Below are positions 19,136 through 28,505 of a stretch of 43,782 nt of DNA, one piece after another. The notes below the pieces were generated by a model. It ran no database searches. It was not told where the DNA came from and was given only the letters and a program-made list of their open reading frames with translations. This DNA comes from Gallionella sp. (GTDB lineage: Bacteria > Pseudomonadota > Gammaproteobacteria > Burkholderiales > Gallionellaceae), in NCBI GenBank assembly GCA_028688275.1, contig JAQTYN010000024.1:1-43782 (forward strand). The letters are read 5' to 3'. The position numbers and the translations under genes were made by a program. How positions within the stretch are numbered: the first letter of the stretch is position 1; every line of letters starts with the position of its first letter.

Positions 19136-19417
19136 GTGCACCTCAGCGATTCACGCCCCATTTTTTTTAAAATCGTCATCAAGTCTGCCACTGAAGCTGC
19201 TCAAGACATTATTCTCAACTTTAAGCTGCGACGTATTCAAGATGCGGCGCGTGGATTGCAAAACCTACGTGATCTAATGAGCGGGGAACAAAACTTGACT
19301 AATCATTACACTTGCACCCATCGCCAAGCAAAAGTCTTCCCGTGCTTCAAGTTTGAAGTGCAACCGCTTGTTCGTGCTACATGTCCATGCGCTGCATATT
19401 TTCTTGATAAAGTTTGA
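19136..19417 (+). other. Unassigned open frame downstream of groEL
   Basis: The 311-nt gap between groEL and the convergent sensor gene holds the terminator and this 93-codon frame starting with GTG and running 41 nt into the sensor gene on the opposite strand. The middle, AAQDIILNFKLRRIQDAARG, looks helical and protein-like, but there is no Shine-Dalgarno sequence, no recognised family, and the C-terminal third is Cys-rich and implausible. It may be a decayed gene fragment or chance. Confidence 0.2.
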
Positions 19418-21614
19418 CAGCGTCACGGCCGATAGTTTTAGCGTAGTACATGGCGGTATCAGCATTTTTGATCAGCTGATTTTCCTCAGTCCCATGTTCA
19501 GGGTACAGTGCGATCCCCGTGCTCGAAGAAATCTGTAGATCGTGACCAGCCAGTGCCATAGGCAGGTTGAGTACTTGGCGAATTTTCTCGGCGACACCTA
19601 TTGCATCTTGCTCAGTTTCAACGATGGGCAATAGCACCACAAATTCATCTCCTCCAATACGTGCCACGGTGTCAGATTCACGTAGACATGCTTGGATACG
19701 TCGCGCGACTTCTATTAGAACCAAATCACCCACGCCGTGCCCTAGCGTGTCATTGATGGGTTTGAACTTGTCTAAGTCGAGAAACATCAACGCCAGATGC
19801 AAATGGGTGCGTTTTGCAGCCGTCAGGGCTTGTTGTAAGCGGGCTTCAAACAGCGTTCGATTGGGCAAGTTGGTCAGCGGATCATAATGGGCGAGATGTT
19901 GTATTTGCTCTTCCATCGCTTTTCGATCAGAAATGTCATAAAACCAACCCAGTACAGAAGGATCGCCACGATAATCTAACTGTAAGTACGATGCTAATAC
20001 CCATTTTGTGGTTAAGTGTCCGCTGGGGATGTGTAGCTCCACTAGCTTATTCGTCACGTTACCTGCTTCACGGATTTGTGCGAGCACATCCTCATACTCT
20101 TGGGGGTTGGCGTAATACTGTTTAGGGTTGATGCCAATGACTTCGTCAGGTGTCAGCGCGACTAATTCGGCATAACGTTGATTGGCGAATACCACCTGAC
20201 ACGTCGCGCACTGGGTAATGCGAACGGCAATTGGGCTATTTTCCAGCATAAAACGGAAACGCTCTTCACTTTGACGTATCGCTTCCTCACTCTGCTTGCG
20301 TTGAGTAATATCCACTTTTGCAGCTACGTAATGAGTTAGGATGCCTGCCTTATTTTTCACAGGCGAAATGTGCGCCTCTTCCCAATAAATTTCACCATTT
20401 TGGCGTTTGTTAATCAACTCGCCTTGCCAGACTTGACCACTGGTCAGCGCACGCCAAAGTGCCAAATAAGTTTCATTGGGAGTCAACCCCGATTTTAAAA
20501 TACGCGGATTTTGTCCAATGGTTTCTCTCAAGGGGTATCCCGATACTTCGGTAAAGCTCGGATTGACGTATTCAATGTTGGCATCCGCATCGGTAATGAC
20601 GATAGAAATGGGGCTTTGCTCAATCGCGGCGTAAAGTGTATGCAGCTTGAGTTCAAACGCAAGTTTCTCAGCCCTGTGTTTGTAGAGTAAATAGCTTGAA
20701 ATAACCAAAAAAAACAGCATAATAGGCGTTAGAATTCGCCATCCGACTGTTTGATCTTGGTAGAGTCCAAACCATTTTTCATAGAGCGCATCATATGTGC
20801 CATCGGTTTTGGTAATCGCTAGCCCTTCGTTGAGTTTACCTAATAACTCTGACTGCCCTTCTCGCACTGCAAAGGCAAATTTCTGGGCAAAGCCCGCTTG
20901 TGCTCGTGCTTCAATAGTATTGAGTTCCAGTTCGCGCAGTGTTTTTATCCCCGTCAGCTTGCCTAGCAACATTGCGTCGTGCTTGCCCGATGCGAGTAGA
21001 TTTAAGCCTTCGGCTGCGGTCCCGACCAAAACCAGTTGCTTTTCCCAGCCTTTTGAGAGGGCATAGTCGTGTGCTAGATCCGCTTTGATTACGATGATCG
21101 ATTTATTTGCAAGTTCATTTTCTGAGTGGATAACTGCATTATCTTTGTGCACAAAAATTGCGCCATGAATGATGACATGCGGCACGGTAAAGTCCGCAAA
21201 TCTATGGCGTTCTGCTGAATGAGCGAGGTTGATCAGTACGTCAATTTTGCCATCTTTAAAATCTTGCAAAATCTCATGGAACGGCGCGACGTGAAGGGTG
21301 AAGTTGAGATTGGCTTCTTTAGCGACGGCTTTCCACAAATCAACCGTGAAACCGCCTGCAGTGGCATCGGTCATGCCCGTGGCGAAAGGCGGGTAGTCTT
21401 GTTCACTGCCTACAACGAGGATTGCTTTTTGAGTTTGAAAGTGTGGCTGCGTCAGGGGAGGTGACTGATGGGTAGATGATTCCGCACCTGTACCATTGCT
21501 TGAAAAAAACAGTAGGAAAAAGGCGATACCAAGACTTAGCCATAAACCAGTGAGAAATCTTGTGTGTGCAGGTTTATTGAGGGCGAGCATATTTTTGGAA
21601 ATGATTTTGATCAT
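19377..21614 (-). CDS. Receptor-type diguanylate cyclase: SBP3-PAS-PAS-GGDEF
   Basis: A large membrane sensor. After an N-terminal membrane anchor comes a periplasmic family-3 solute-binding domain (ILVVGSEQDYPPFATG, GGFTVDLWKAVA, GKIDVLINLAHSAERH), a second membrane helix (ILTPIMLFFLVISSYLLY), two PAS domains (first with FTEVSGYPLRETIGQNPRIL) and a GGDEF domain with intact catalytic RIGGDEF and an inhibitory-site RESD five residues before it. It should make c-di-GMP in response to an amino-acid-like ligand, with product inhibition. No EAL domain is present. The start is uncertain: ATG 21614 is used; an in-frame ATG at 21686 would add 24 implausible residues, and none has a good Shine-Dalgarno. 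Confidence 0.9.
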   Translation of the reverse strand: MIKIISKNMLALNKPAHTRFLTGLWLSLGIAFFLLFFSSNGTGAESSTHQSPPLTQPHFQTQKAILVVGSEQDYPPFATGMTDATAGGFTVDLWKAVAKEANLNFTLHVAPFHEILQDFKDGKIDVLINLAHSAERHRFADFTVPHVIIHGAIFVHKDNAVIHSENELANKSIIVIKADLAHDYALSKGWEKQLVLVGTAAEGLNLLASGKHDAMLLGKLTGIKTLRELELNTIEARAQAGFAQKFAFAVREGQSELLGKLNEGLAITKTDGTYDALYEKWFGLYQDQTVGWRILTPIMLFFLVISSYLLYKHRAEKLAFELKLHTLYAAIEQSPISIVITDADANIEYVNPSFTEVSGYPLRETIGQNPRILKSGLTPNETYLALWRALTSGQVWQGELINKRQNGEIYWEEAHISPVKNKAGILTHYVAAKVDITQRKQSEEAIRQSEERFRFMLENSPIAVRITQCATCQVVFANQRYAELVALTPDEVIGINPKQYYANPQEYEDVLAQIREAGNVTNKLVELHIPSGHLTTKWVLASYLQLDYRGDPSVLGWFYDISDRKAMEEQIQHLAHYDPLTNLPNRTLFEARLQQALTAAKRTHLHLALMFLDLDKFKPINDTLGHGVGDLVLIEVARRIQACLRESDTVARIGGDEFVVLLPIVETEQDAIGVAEKIRQVLNLPMALAGHDLQISSSTGIALYPEHGTEENQLIKNADTAMYYAKTIGRDAVKLYQENMQRMDM

Positions 21615-21796
21615 AATTATGGAGTCGTCACAAATCACCTGTTCACTATAGCGGTGAGTGTTACAAATTGCCAACGAAAGATACATCCGCCAGTGTCATC
21701 AAGTCGTGCAATGTAGAGACGAATAAATAGGAATAAGGCGTAAATTCACTGCACGCACTTTTCGTTTTCGCTGCAATGCCGCTTATAATGCACACC

Positions 21797-22783
21797 ATGA
21801 AAAATTCTCTCCTTATTTCCGAACACGCGCTGGAGCTAGGACGCGAAGTATTGCGTATCGAAGCCGATGCTGTTTTAGCTTTGTCACAACGACTTGATGC
21901 CTCGTTCTTAGCTGCGCTAAATGTGATACTCAATTGTTCAGGTCGGGTGATTGTCAGTGGTATGGGCAAATCAGGGCATATTGCGCGCAAAATTGCGGCG
22001 ACCTTGTCAAGCACGGGCACGCCTGCTTATTTCGTGCATCCTGGGGAAGCCAGTCATGGTGACTTGGGTATGATTACCCCTAACGATGTGATTATCGCGT
22101 TATCCTATTCAGGCGAAAGCCAAGAATTAATGACTATCGTGCCCGTGATTAAGCGTCAAGGGGCGAAGTTGATTAGTTTGACGGGCAAGCCGTCGTCGAG
22201 CTTGGCATTGGCAGCGGATGTGCATTTGAACGCGGCGGTGGATAAAGAGGCTTGTCCGATGGGGCTTGCACCCACTGCTAGTACCACGGCGGCATTGGCG
22301 TTGGGCGACGCGCTGGCGGTGGCGTTGTTGGATGCCAAAGGATTTAGCGCGCAAGATTTTGCCAGATCCCATCCTGGCGGGAGCTTGGGGCGACGCTTGT
22401 TGACCCATGTCCGAGATATTATGCGGGTGGGAGATCGTATTCCTGCGGTGGATGAAGCGGCGATGTTAAGCCACGCGTTGCTGGAAATTTCACACAAAGG
22501 CGTGGGTATGACCGCCGTGGTCGATGCCGAACAACACGTGTTAGGAATTTATACGGATGGTGATTTGCGCCGAACTTTGGCGAAAAATCTGGATTTCAAC
22601 AGCACCTCGGTGCGCAGTGTGATGTCCAGCCATCCACGTTGTATCAGTCCAGATGCACTGGCGGTGGATGCGGTGCAAACCATGGAGCAGTACAATATCA
22701 GCCAAATACTGGTGGTGGATACAGATAATAAGTTGGTTGGTGCGTTGAATATGCACGACTTATTACACGCCAAAGTCATTTAA
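21797..22783 (+). CDS. kdsD: Arabinose-5-phosphate isomerase KdsD
   Basis: Converts ribulose-5-phosphate to arabinose-5-phosphate, the first step of Kdo synthesis for LPS. An SIS domain (GRVIVSGMGKSGHIARK, STGTPAYFVHPGEASHGDLG, SYSGESQE) is followed by a tandem CBS pair (RDIMRVGDRIP to NMHDLLHAKVI). Three in-frame ATGs (21776, 21788, 21797) compete; the last aligns best with E. coli KdsD. A TATAAT at 21784-21789 lies just before it, so the transcript could be almost leaderless. It heads the kdsD-kdsC-lptC-lptA-lptB run. Confidence 0.95.
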   Translation: MKNSLLISEHALELGREVLRIEADAVLALSQRLDASFLAALNVILNCSGRVIVSGMGKSGHIARKIAATLSSTGTPAYFVHPGEASHGDLGMITPNDVIIALSYSGESQELMTIVPVIKRQGAKLISLTGKPSSSLALAADVHLNAAVDKEACPMGLAPTASTTAALALGDALAVALLDAKGFSAQDFARSHPGGSLGRRLLTHVRDIMRVGDRIPAVDEAAMLSHALLEISHKGVGMTAVVDAEQHVLGIYTDGDLRRTLAKNLDFNSTSVRSVMSSHPRCISPDALAVDAVQTMEQYNISQILVVDTDNKLVGALNMHDLLHAKVI

Positions 22784-22807
22784 CCCTTACCCTTTCTGGA
22801 GAAAAAC

Positions 22808-23326
22808 ATGTTGCTCAGTCGTGCCAAATTGATTCGTGCGGTCGCTTTTGATGTGGATGGTGTGATGACGGATGGGGGCCTGTATTTATCGGACAGTGGT
22901 GAGGAGTTTAAACGCTTTAATTCGCTGGATGGGCAAGGTATCAAAATGTTACGTGATAGTGGATTTGAGGTGGCGATTATCACGGGTCGTACATCCAATT
23001 GCGTGGCTCTGCGAGCCAAAAACTTGGGGATCACCCATGTTTATCAAGGTGTAGAAGACAAGCTCGCCGCCATGATTGATTTTCTGGATCAAGTCAAATT
23101 GCCCCGTGATGCTGCCGCGTATATGGGCGACGATGTGGTGGATTTGCGCGTGATGCAGAATATGGGGTTTGCCATTAGCGTGCCTGACGCACCTCAGTTC
23201 GTGCGAGAACACGCAAATTATGTGACGCAACGTCGCGGTGGGCATGGCGCGGTGCGCGAAGTCTGTGAGTTTTTCCTCTCTACGCAAGGCTTGCTGGATG
23301 CGCAATTTGCTCGGTTCGTGCGATGA
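22808..23326 (+). CDS. kdsC: Kdo-8-phosphate phosphatase KdsC
   Basis: A 172-residue HAD-superfamily phosphatase that removes phosphate from Kdo-8-phosphate. The nucleophile motif FDVDGVMTDG (D15, D17), ITGRTS motif II, Lys in GVEDK, and YMGDDVVDL motif IV are all present; it is a cap-less C0 HAD of standard length. GGAG lies 6 nt upstream of the start. It overlaps lptC by 4 nt. Confidence 0.96.
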   Translation: MLLSRAKLIRAVAFDVDGVMTDGGLYLSDSGEEFKRFNSLDGQGIKMLRDSGFEVAIITGRTSNCVALRAKNLGITHVYQGVEDKLAAMIDFLDQVKLPRDAAAYMGDDVVDLRVMQNMGFAISVPDAPQFVREHANYVTQRRGGHGAVREVCEFFLSTQGLLDAQFARFVR

Positions 23327-23901
23327 TCCATGCCTCACGCATACGTCATTGGTTGCCTTTGCTGCCATTGTTGGGATTGTTGGCGGTAACCTACTGGTTA
23401 AATGAGCAGGTTCAACCTGAAAAAATCCTGTCTGACCGTCATGCTGAACATTTTCCCGATGCGATTATGGAAAGTTTTTCAGCCATTGCGCTTGATGAGC
23501 GGGGTAAACCGCGCGGCATTATGGCGGGTCAAAAGTTATTGCATTACTCCGATGACGATAGCACTGAGGTGATTGCGCCGCATGTGACGAGTTTATCTGT
23601 CGATCATCCGCCTGTACATATCACGGCTCAGCATGCGTCTATTTCCAGTAAAGGGGATGAAATCTTTTTTGATCGCGCGGTGCGGGTGTTGCGGGTTGCC
23701 AACGCGCAACGCGTTGCACTGACCATGGATACCGAGTCTCTTCGAGTGATTCCTGATAAAGATTGGTGCGAAACGGATAGACCTGTGCGTATCGTGGAAG
23801 GCCAAAACATACTGACTGCCGTTGGTATGGAAATGGACAATCAAACACGGCTCATAAAATTGCGTGCACAAGTGAAAAGCGATTATGTACAACCTCAATA
23901 A
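23323..23901 (+). CDS. lptC: LPS export protein LptC
   Basis: A 192-residue bitopic inner-membrane protein of the LPS bridge. One N-terminal membrane helix (LPLLPLLGLLAVTYWL) is followed by a periplasmic beta-jellyroll domain with FSAIALDERGKPRGIMAG and the IFFDRAVRVLR strand. It links the LptBFG transporter to LptA. Its start overlaps kdsC (ATGA) and its end overlaps lptA by 17 nt, as is usual in this locus. Confidence 0.93.
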   Translation: MIHASRIRHWLPLLPLLGLLAVTYWLNEQVQPEKILSDRHAEHFPDAIMESFSAIALDERGKPRGIMAGQKLLHYSDDDSTEVIAPHVTSLSVDHPPVHITAQHASISSKGDEIFFDRAVRVLRVANAQRVALTMDTESLRVIPDKDWCETDRPVRIVEGQNILTAVGMEMDNQTRLIKLRAQVKSDYVQPQ

Positions 23902-24460
23902 TAAACTGCTACTTGCCTTGATTTTAGGGCTTTTCGCGCTACCTTGTTTTGCCGAAAAAGCGGATCGGGAGAAGCCGATGCACTTAGAAGCAGATCAGGT
24001 GGTCATGGATGATGTTCAACAAATTAGCACCTTCACGGGGGGCGTGCAGCTTATTCAGGGTACGATGCTGATACGGGGTGATAAGATCGTTATTACCCAA
24101 GATAAAGCGGGTAACAAACATGCTACGACGACGGGACACCCTGCAAGCTTTCGCCAAAAACGCGAAGGGGTGGATGAGTATGTGGAAAGCTATGCCCAGC
24201 GCATTGAGTATGACACCTATGCCGAAACCATTGATTTTTATGGGCAAGCTCAGTTGAAGCGAGCGCAGGATGACTTGCGCGGTGAACATATTACTTACAA
24301 CACCAAAACTGAAATTTTTCAGGTCAATAGCGGAGCCAATGCTGCTTCGCCAAATAAACGGATCAGAGCGGTGTTTCAGCCTAAAAAGGACACGGAAAAA
24401 CGCCCCACCCCCAGTGTCTTGCCCATACAACCCAGTTCTGTTTTAACGCCAGTCGAGTAG
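23885..24460 (+). CDS. lptA: LPS transport periplasmic protein LptA
   Basis: A 191-residue periplasmic protein with signal peptide ([16 protein letters not shown]) and an OstA-type beta-jellyroll: [36 protein letters not shown], and [20 protein letters not shown]. It forms the filament that carries LPS across the periplasm. The C-terminal tail (about 150-191) is Pro/Lys-rich and probably disordered. Two nt separate it from lptB. Confidence 0.95.
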   Translation: MYNLNNKLLLALILGLFALPCFAEKADREKPMHLEADQVVMDDVQQISTFTGGVQLIQGTMLIRGDKIVITQDKAGNKHATTTGHPASFRQKREGVDEYVESYAQRIEYDTYAETIDFYGQAQLKRAQDDLRGEHITYNTKTEIFQVNSGANAASPNKRIRAVFQPKKDTEKRPTPSVLPIQPSSVLTPVE

Positions 24461-24462
24461 CT

Positions 24463-25185
24463 ATGAGTGAATTACGCGCAGCAGGGTTGCAAAAAAAGTA
24501 TGGTTCACGCACTGTCGTGCACAACGCCTCTTTGTCGGTGCACAGCGGTGAAGTAGTCGGTTTGTTGGGGCCAAATGGTGCTGGAAAAACTACCTCGTTT
24601 TATATGATCGTTGGTTTGGTGGCGGCCGATGGCGGGAAAATATTCATTGACGATAAAGACATCACGCACTTTCCGATTCATCGTCGCGCGCAATTAGGCT
24701 TGGGATATTTGCCGCAAGAAGCGTCCATATTCAGACGGTTAACCGTTTCGCAGAACATTCAAGCTGTGCTGGAACTGCAAGGCTTAGAGGATGAGTTGCT
24801 TGAAAATCGTCTTGAGGAGCTATTGGACGATTTGCACATCGCGCATATCCGCGACAATCCTGCGGTGAGTTTGTCAGGGGGGGAGCGGCGACGGGTCGAA
24901 ATTGCCCGTGCGTTGGCAACTAATCCGCGTTTTATTTTATTGGATGAACCCTTTGCGGGCGTTGATCCTATCGCGGTACTCGATATTCAAAAAATTATTC
25001 GCTTTCTCAAAGAGCGTGATATTGGGGTGCTGATTACCGATCACAACGTGCGCGAAACTTTGGGAATATGTGATCGCGCTTACATTATCAATGCGGGGGC
25101 AGTGATGGCAGAAGGCAAGCCAGATGAAATCATCTATAATGAAAGCGTCAGAAAAGTTTACCTCGGTGAAAATTTTAAATTGTAA
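24463..25185 (+). CDS. lptB: LPS export ATPase LptB
   Basis: A 240-residue ABC ATPase that drives LPS extraction with LptF and LptG, which are not in this window. Walker A is GPNGAGKTT, the Q-loop region [15 protein letters not shown] is typical of LptB, the signature is [15 protein letters not shown], Walker [14 protein letters not shown], and the switch His lies in ITDHNVRET. The C-terminus VYLGENFKL is family-typical. A weak 6-bp inverted repeat (25186-25206) separates it from rpoN. Confidence 0.97.
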   Translation: MSELRAAGLQKKYGSRTVVHNASLSVHSGEVVGLLGPNGAGKTTSFYMIVGLVAADGGKIFIDDKDITHFPIHRRAQLGLGYLPQEASIFRRLTVSQNIQAVLELQGLEDELLENRLEELLDDLHIAHIRDNPAVSLSGGERRRVEIARALATNPRFILLDEPFAGVDPIAVLDIQKIIRFLKERDIGVLITDHNVRETLGICDRAYIINAGAVMAEGKPDEIIYNESVRKVYLGENFKL

Positions 25186-25253
25186 TGATGTGTTTTATTG
25201 ACATCACAGAACGAACACCGCTGGTGATCTCTCCTAATTATTACGCCTAATAC

Positions 25254-26675
25254 ATGAAAGCTTCGTTACAACTTCGTTTATCTCAGCAACTTGCATTGAC
25301 CCCTCAATTGCAGCAAGCCTTGCGCTTATTGCAATTGTCCACGCAAGATATGCAAGAAGAAGTGTCGAGAATGTTGGATGAAAATCCCATGCTGGAAATG
25401 GCAGACGATACTTCGTCTATGCCTTTTACTGCCGATACAATGATCGCTACGCCCCAACAAAAAGAGGTTAGTGACTCACGTGATGATCGTGAAGATAGGG
25501 ATTTTTCCAGTGAGGCCAGTGATTGGAATACCGCCAGTGCGCCCTACAGTAGTGATGATGAGGATGATAGTTTTCCTGAACAGGCTGCATTGCAAGCCAG
25601 TTTGCGTGAACATCTGCACGATGAACTATGCTTGAGTCAATTGGATGATAAGGATCGTCATGTCATTGGCATGCTGATTGAAGCATTGGACGAGAATGGC
25701 TATTTAGAGCAAGATTTGGAAGAGCTCGTCACTTTGTTGCCTGCTGAATTAAATATCAGTTTAGATGATTTGGAAACCGCATTGGTGCAATTGCAACATC
25801 TTGACCAGCCAGGTTTGGGCGCGCGTAATTTGAGCGAGTGTTTGGAATTGCAACTCAAGGCCTTACCTAAAGAGACACCCCAACGGGAGTTGGCAATACG
25901 CTTAGTCAGAGATTATTTGGGGCTCGTGGGTGCACACGATTTTGCTAAAATAAAAAAACTATTACGTTGCAGTGATGATGAATTACGTGAGGCGCAATAT
26001 TTGATTGCGGAGTTAAATCCCAAGCCTGGTGCGGACTTTAACCCAAGCGTTGCCGATTATGTCGTGCCTGATGTGGTCGTGGAAAAGCATAAAGGCAAAT
26101 GGCGCGCCCGTTTAAATGTCGAGGCGATGCCTAAGTTGCGGGTGAATCAAGTGTATGCGCATATTTTGCAGCAGCGCGATGAGAAAAATGGCTCGCAACT
26201 CAGCAGTCAATTGCAAGAAGCCAAGTGGCTGATTAAAAATTTACAGCAGCGTTTTGAAACGATTTTACGCGTGGCGCAAGCCATTGTGGAGCGACAGGAA
26301 AAATTTCTGGAACATGGTGATATTGCCATGCGACCACTCGTGTTGCGTGAGATTGCGGAAACACTGGAGATGCACGAATCGACGGTGTCGCGCAGTACCA
26401 CACAGAAATTTATGCTCACCCCACGTGGTATTTATGAATTTAAGCATTTCTTTGGCAGCGGTTTAACCACGGAAGATGGCGGCAGTTGTTCTTCTACGGC
26501 AATACGCGAACTGATTAAACAATTGGTCAGCGAAGAAGACAGTCGTAAGCCACTTACCGATAGCCGCATGTCAGAAATCTTGGCACAGCAGGGCATAGTA
26601 GTTGCTCGGCGTACCATAGCAAAGTACCGGGAAGGGTTGCATATCTTGCCGGCGAATCTCCGTAAATCACTCTAA
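25254..26675 (+). CDS. rpoN: RNA polymerase sigma-54 factor
   Basis: A 473-residue sigma-54. The Gln-rich region I (LRLSQQLALTPQLQQALRLL), an acidic region II (about 55-110, rich in Asp, Glu and Ser), a core-binding domain, the HTH region ETLEMHESTVSR and the RpoN box ARRTIAKYRE near the C-terminus are all present. It is needed for NtrC-type enhancer-dependent genes. The ATG has no clear Shine-Dalgarno sequence. It sits in its usual place after lptB and 13 nt before hpf. Confidence 0.97.
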   Translation: MKASLQLRLSQQLALTPQLQQALRLLQLSTQDMQEEVSRMLDENPMLEMADDTSSMPFTADTMIATPQQKEVSDSRDDREDRDFSSEASDWNTASAPYSSDDEDDSFPEQAALQASLREHLHDELCLSQLDDKDRHVIGMLIEALDENGYLEQDLEELVTLLPAELNISLDDLETALVQLQHLDQPGLGARNLSECLELQLKALPKETPQRELAIRLVRDYLGLVGAHDFAKIKKLLRCSDDELREAQYLIAELNPKPGADFNPSVADYVVPDVVVEKHKGKWRARLNVEAMPKLRVNQVYAHILQQRDEKNGSQLSSQLQEAKWLIKNLQQRFETILRVAQAIVERQEKFLEHGDIAMRPLVLREIAETLEMHESTVSRSTTQKFMLTPRGIYEFKHFFGSGLTTEDGGSCSSTAIRELIKQLVSEEDSRKPLTDSRMSEILAQQGIVVARRTIAKYREGLHILPANLRKSL

Positions 26676-26688
26676 CAAGGAGCAAACC

Positions 26689-27015
26689 ATGAATCTGCAT
26701 ATCACTGGGCACCATTTGGAAGTTACCCCTGCCATCCGTGAGCATGTAACGAGCAAATTTGACAAAATCAAACGTCATTTCGACAATGTCATTGATGTGA
26801 AAATTATTTTGTCTGTGGAAAAGCTCAAACAAAAGGCGGAAGCCACCATCCATATTAGCGGTAAAGATGTATTTGTCGAATGCGACGATGAAAATTTGTA
26901 CGTTGCGATTGATATGTTGGTGGATAAATTAGATCGTCAAGTGATTAAACATAAAGAGAAATTATCTGCACGTCGTCATGACGAGACAGGTAAATTTGCG
27001 GTCGACGTGGATTAA
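26689..27015 (+). CDS. hpf: Ribosome hibernation promoting factor, short form
   Basis: A 108-residue protein of the HPF/YfiA family, which binds the decoding centre and makes inactive 100S ribosomes. MNLHITGHHLEVTPAIREHV, the FDNVIDVKIILSVEK strand and DENLYVAIDMLVDKLDRQV are characteristic. Length indicates the short form without the dimerisation domain. AAGGAG lies upstream. It is followed by a strong terminator. Confidence 0.95.
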   Translation: MNLHITGHHLEVTPAIREHVTSKFDKIKRHFDNVIDVKIILSVEKLKQKAEATIHISGKDVFVECDDENLYVAIDMLVDKLDRQVIKHKEKLSARRHDETGKFAVDVD

Positions 27016-27026
27016 TACTCCCTCTC

Positions 27027-27055
27027 AGGCGGCTTTATGCCGCCTTTGTTTTTTT
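27027..27055 (+). terminator. Terminator between hpf and ptsN
   Basis: AGGCGGC, loop TTTAT, GCCGCCT, then a T-rich tract. It ends 11 nt before the ptsN start, so ptsN-hprK-rapZ must rely on read-through or a promoter within or upstream of this hairpin. Confidence 0.9.
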
Positions 27056-27066
27056 GAGTGATGACG

Positions 27067-27525
27067 ATGAATTTAATCAGCAAAATTTTGCTTCCAAATA
27101 ACATTTTTTTGGATCACGAATCCCATAGCAAAAAATGCATTTTTGAACGTGTGGGATTGTTGTTTGAGAACAATCAAGGTATTGCCAGAAGTGTTGTATT
27201 TGATAGTCTCATGCGGCGAGAAAAGCTGGGATCAACGGGGTTAGGCAAAGGGGTAGCGATACCGCATGGTCGCATTGCCAAGCTACGTGATGCCACTGCC
27301 GCTTTCATTAAGAGTAGTCACCCCATCCCTTTCGATGCCCCCGATGGCAAGCCTGTTCACTTGATGTTTGTGCTGCTGGTGCCCGAGCGCGCCACGGATT
27401 TACATCTCCAAATTTTAGGGGAATTGGCACAAATGTTCTGCGATGAGCACTTTCGCAGCCAACTGATTGCTAGCAATGACCCTGTTGTTTTACACAAGCT
27501 ATTCCATGATTGGCAGGCAAGTTAA
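27067..27525 (+). CDS. ptsN: Nitrogen-PTS EIIA protein PtsN
   Basis: A 152-residue EIIA-Ntr. The phosphorylatable His67 lies in GVAIPHGRI, preceded by REKLGSTGLGKG. ATG 27067 (MNLISKIL) matches the usual family start; GTG 27058 and ATG 27061 lie in frame upstream, and the only Shine-Dalgarno-like GAGTG is near them. In proteobacteria PtsN regulates rather than transports sugar, often through potassium and nitrogen responses. It is immediately followed by hprK with no gap. Confidence 0.96.
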   Translation: MNLISKILLPNNIFLDHESHSKKCIFERVGLLFENNQGIARSVVFDSLMRREKLGSTGLGKGVAIPHGRIAKLRDATAAFIKSSHPIPFDAPDGKPVHLMFVLLVPERATDLHLQILGELAQMFCDEHFRSQLIASNDPVVLHKLFHDWQAS

Positions 27526-28464
27526 ATGGCGCAAGTCAATATTCGACAGCTCTTTGAGGATAAGCAAGCACGATTGGAGCTGAGTCGTGTAGCAGGTATG
27601 GATGGGTTTAATCACATCATCGACAGCGAAGAGGTGCTGGTGTCCAACCAAGGCTTAGTGGGGCATCTCAACTTTATTCACTCGAATTGGGTGCAGGTGT
27701 TGAGTAATATCGAGCTAGACTATTTGCGAACCATCTCGGAGTCTGAACGTGAACAGGCTTTTGCCAAGCTAGAAGAGAATGGTACGGCCTGTCTCATCGT
27801 CGCAGGCGCGACAGATATTCCTGCTGAACTGATCGACTTTGCCAATCGTTCCCATATTCCGTTGTTTTCTTCACCCAAGCCTAGCGTGCATTTGATGTGG
27901 TTGATTCGTCACTATCTGGCGAAGGAATTAGCGGATTCCACGACCCGTCATGGCGTATTTTTAGACGTATTGGGCGTGGGGGTGATGATTACAGGTGAAA
28001 GTGCCGTGGGGAAAAGTGAGTTAGGTCTTGAACTGATTACGCGAGGCAACGGCTTGGTGGCGGACGACATTGTTGAGCTCCATCGCATCGCCCCTGACAC
28101 GCTTGAGGGACGTTGCCCAGAACTTCTACGTGATTTTTTGGAAGTGCGAGGCTTGGGTATGTTGAATATCCGCACTATGTTTGGCGAAACGGCGGTACGC
28201 CGCAAAAAAAGCCTCAAACTGATCGTCCATCTGCACCGCCCTCCTTGTGGCGATGTCTCAAAAATGGAACGTTTACCGCTGAAAGCAACGCATCGGGAAA
28301 TTTTGGGGGTGAATGTCAATACCGTTAATATTCCTGTGATTGCTGGGCGCAACCTTGCGGTGCTGGTGGAGGCTGCAGCGCGCAATTTTGTTTTACAACA
28401 GCGCGGTATCAATACCACGGAAGAATTTGTTTCGCGCCACGAACAATTGATGCTAGGCGATTGA
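27526..28464 (+). CDS. hprK: HPr kinase/phosphorylase
   Basis: A 312-residue bifunctional enzyme that phosphorylates or dephosphorylates HPr on serine. The C-terminal catalytic domain has [17 protein letters not shown], the P-loop GESAVGKS (157-164), and the signature [16 protein letters not shown]. The N-terminal half (1-130) is the regulatory domain with [18 protein letters not shown]. No HPr or enzyme I gene lies in this window. Gene pair ptsN-hprK is typical of betaproteobacteria. Confidence 0.96.
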   Translation: MAQVNIRQLFEDKQARLELSRVAGMDGFNHIIDSEEVLVSNQGLVGHLNFIHSNWVQVLSNIELDYLRTISESEREQAFAKLEENGTACLIVAGATDIPAELIDFANRSHIPLFSSPKPSVHLMWLIRHYLAKELADSTTRHGVFLDVLGVGVMITGESAVGKSELGLELITRGNGLVADDIVELHRIAPDTLEGRCPELLRDFLEVRGLGMLNIRTMFGETAVRRKKSLKLIVHLHRPPCGDVSKMERLPLKATHREILGVNVNTVNIPVIAGRNLAVLVEAAARNFVLQQRGINTTEEFVSRHEQLMLGD

Positions 28465-28505
28465 TACCCTTCCTCAATGGCTACGACGATTTAGAAAGTC
28501 AAATC

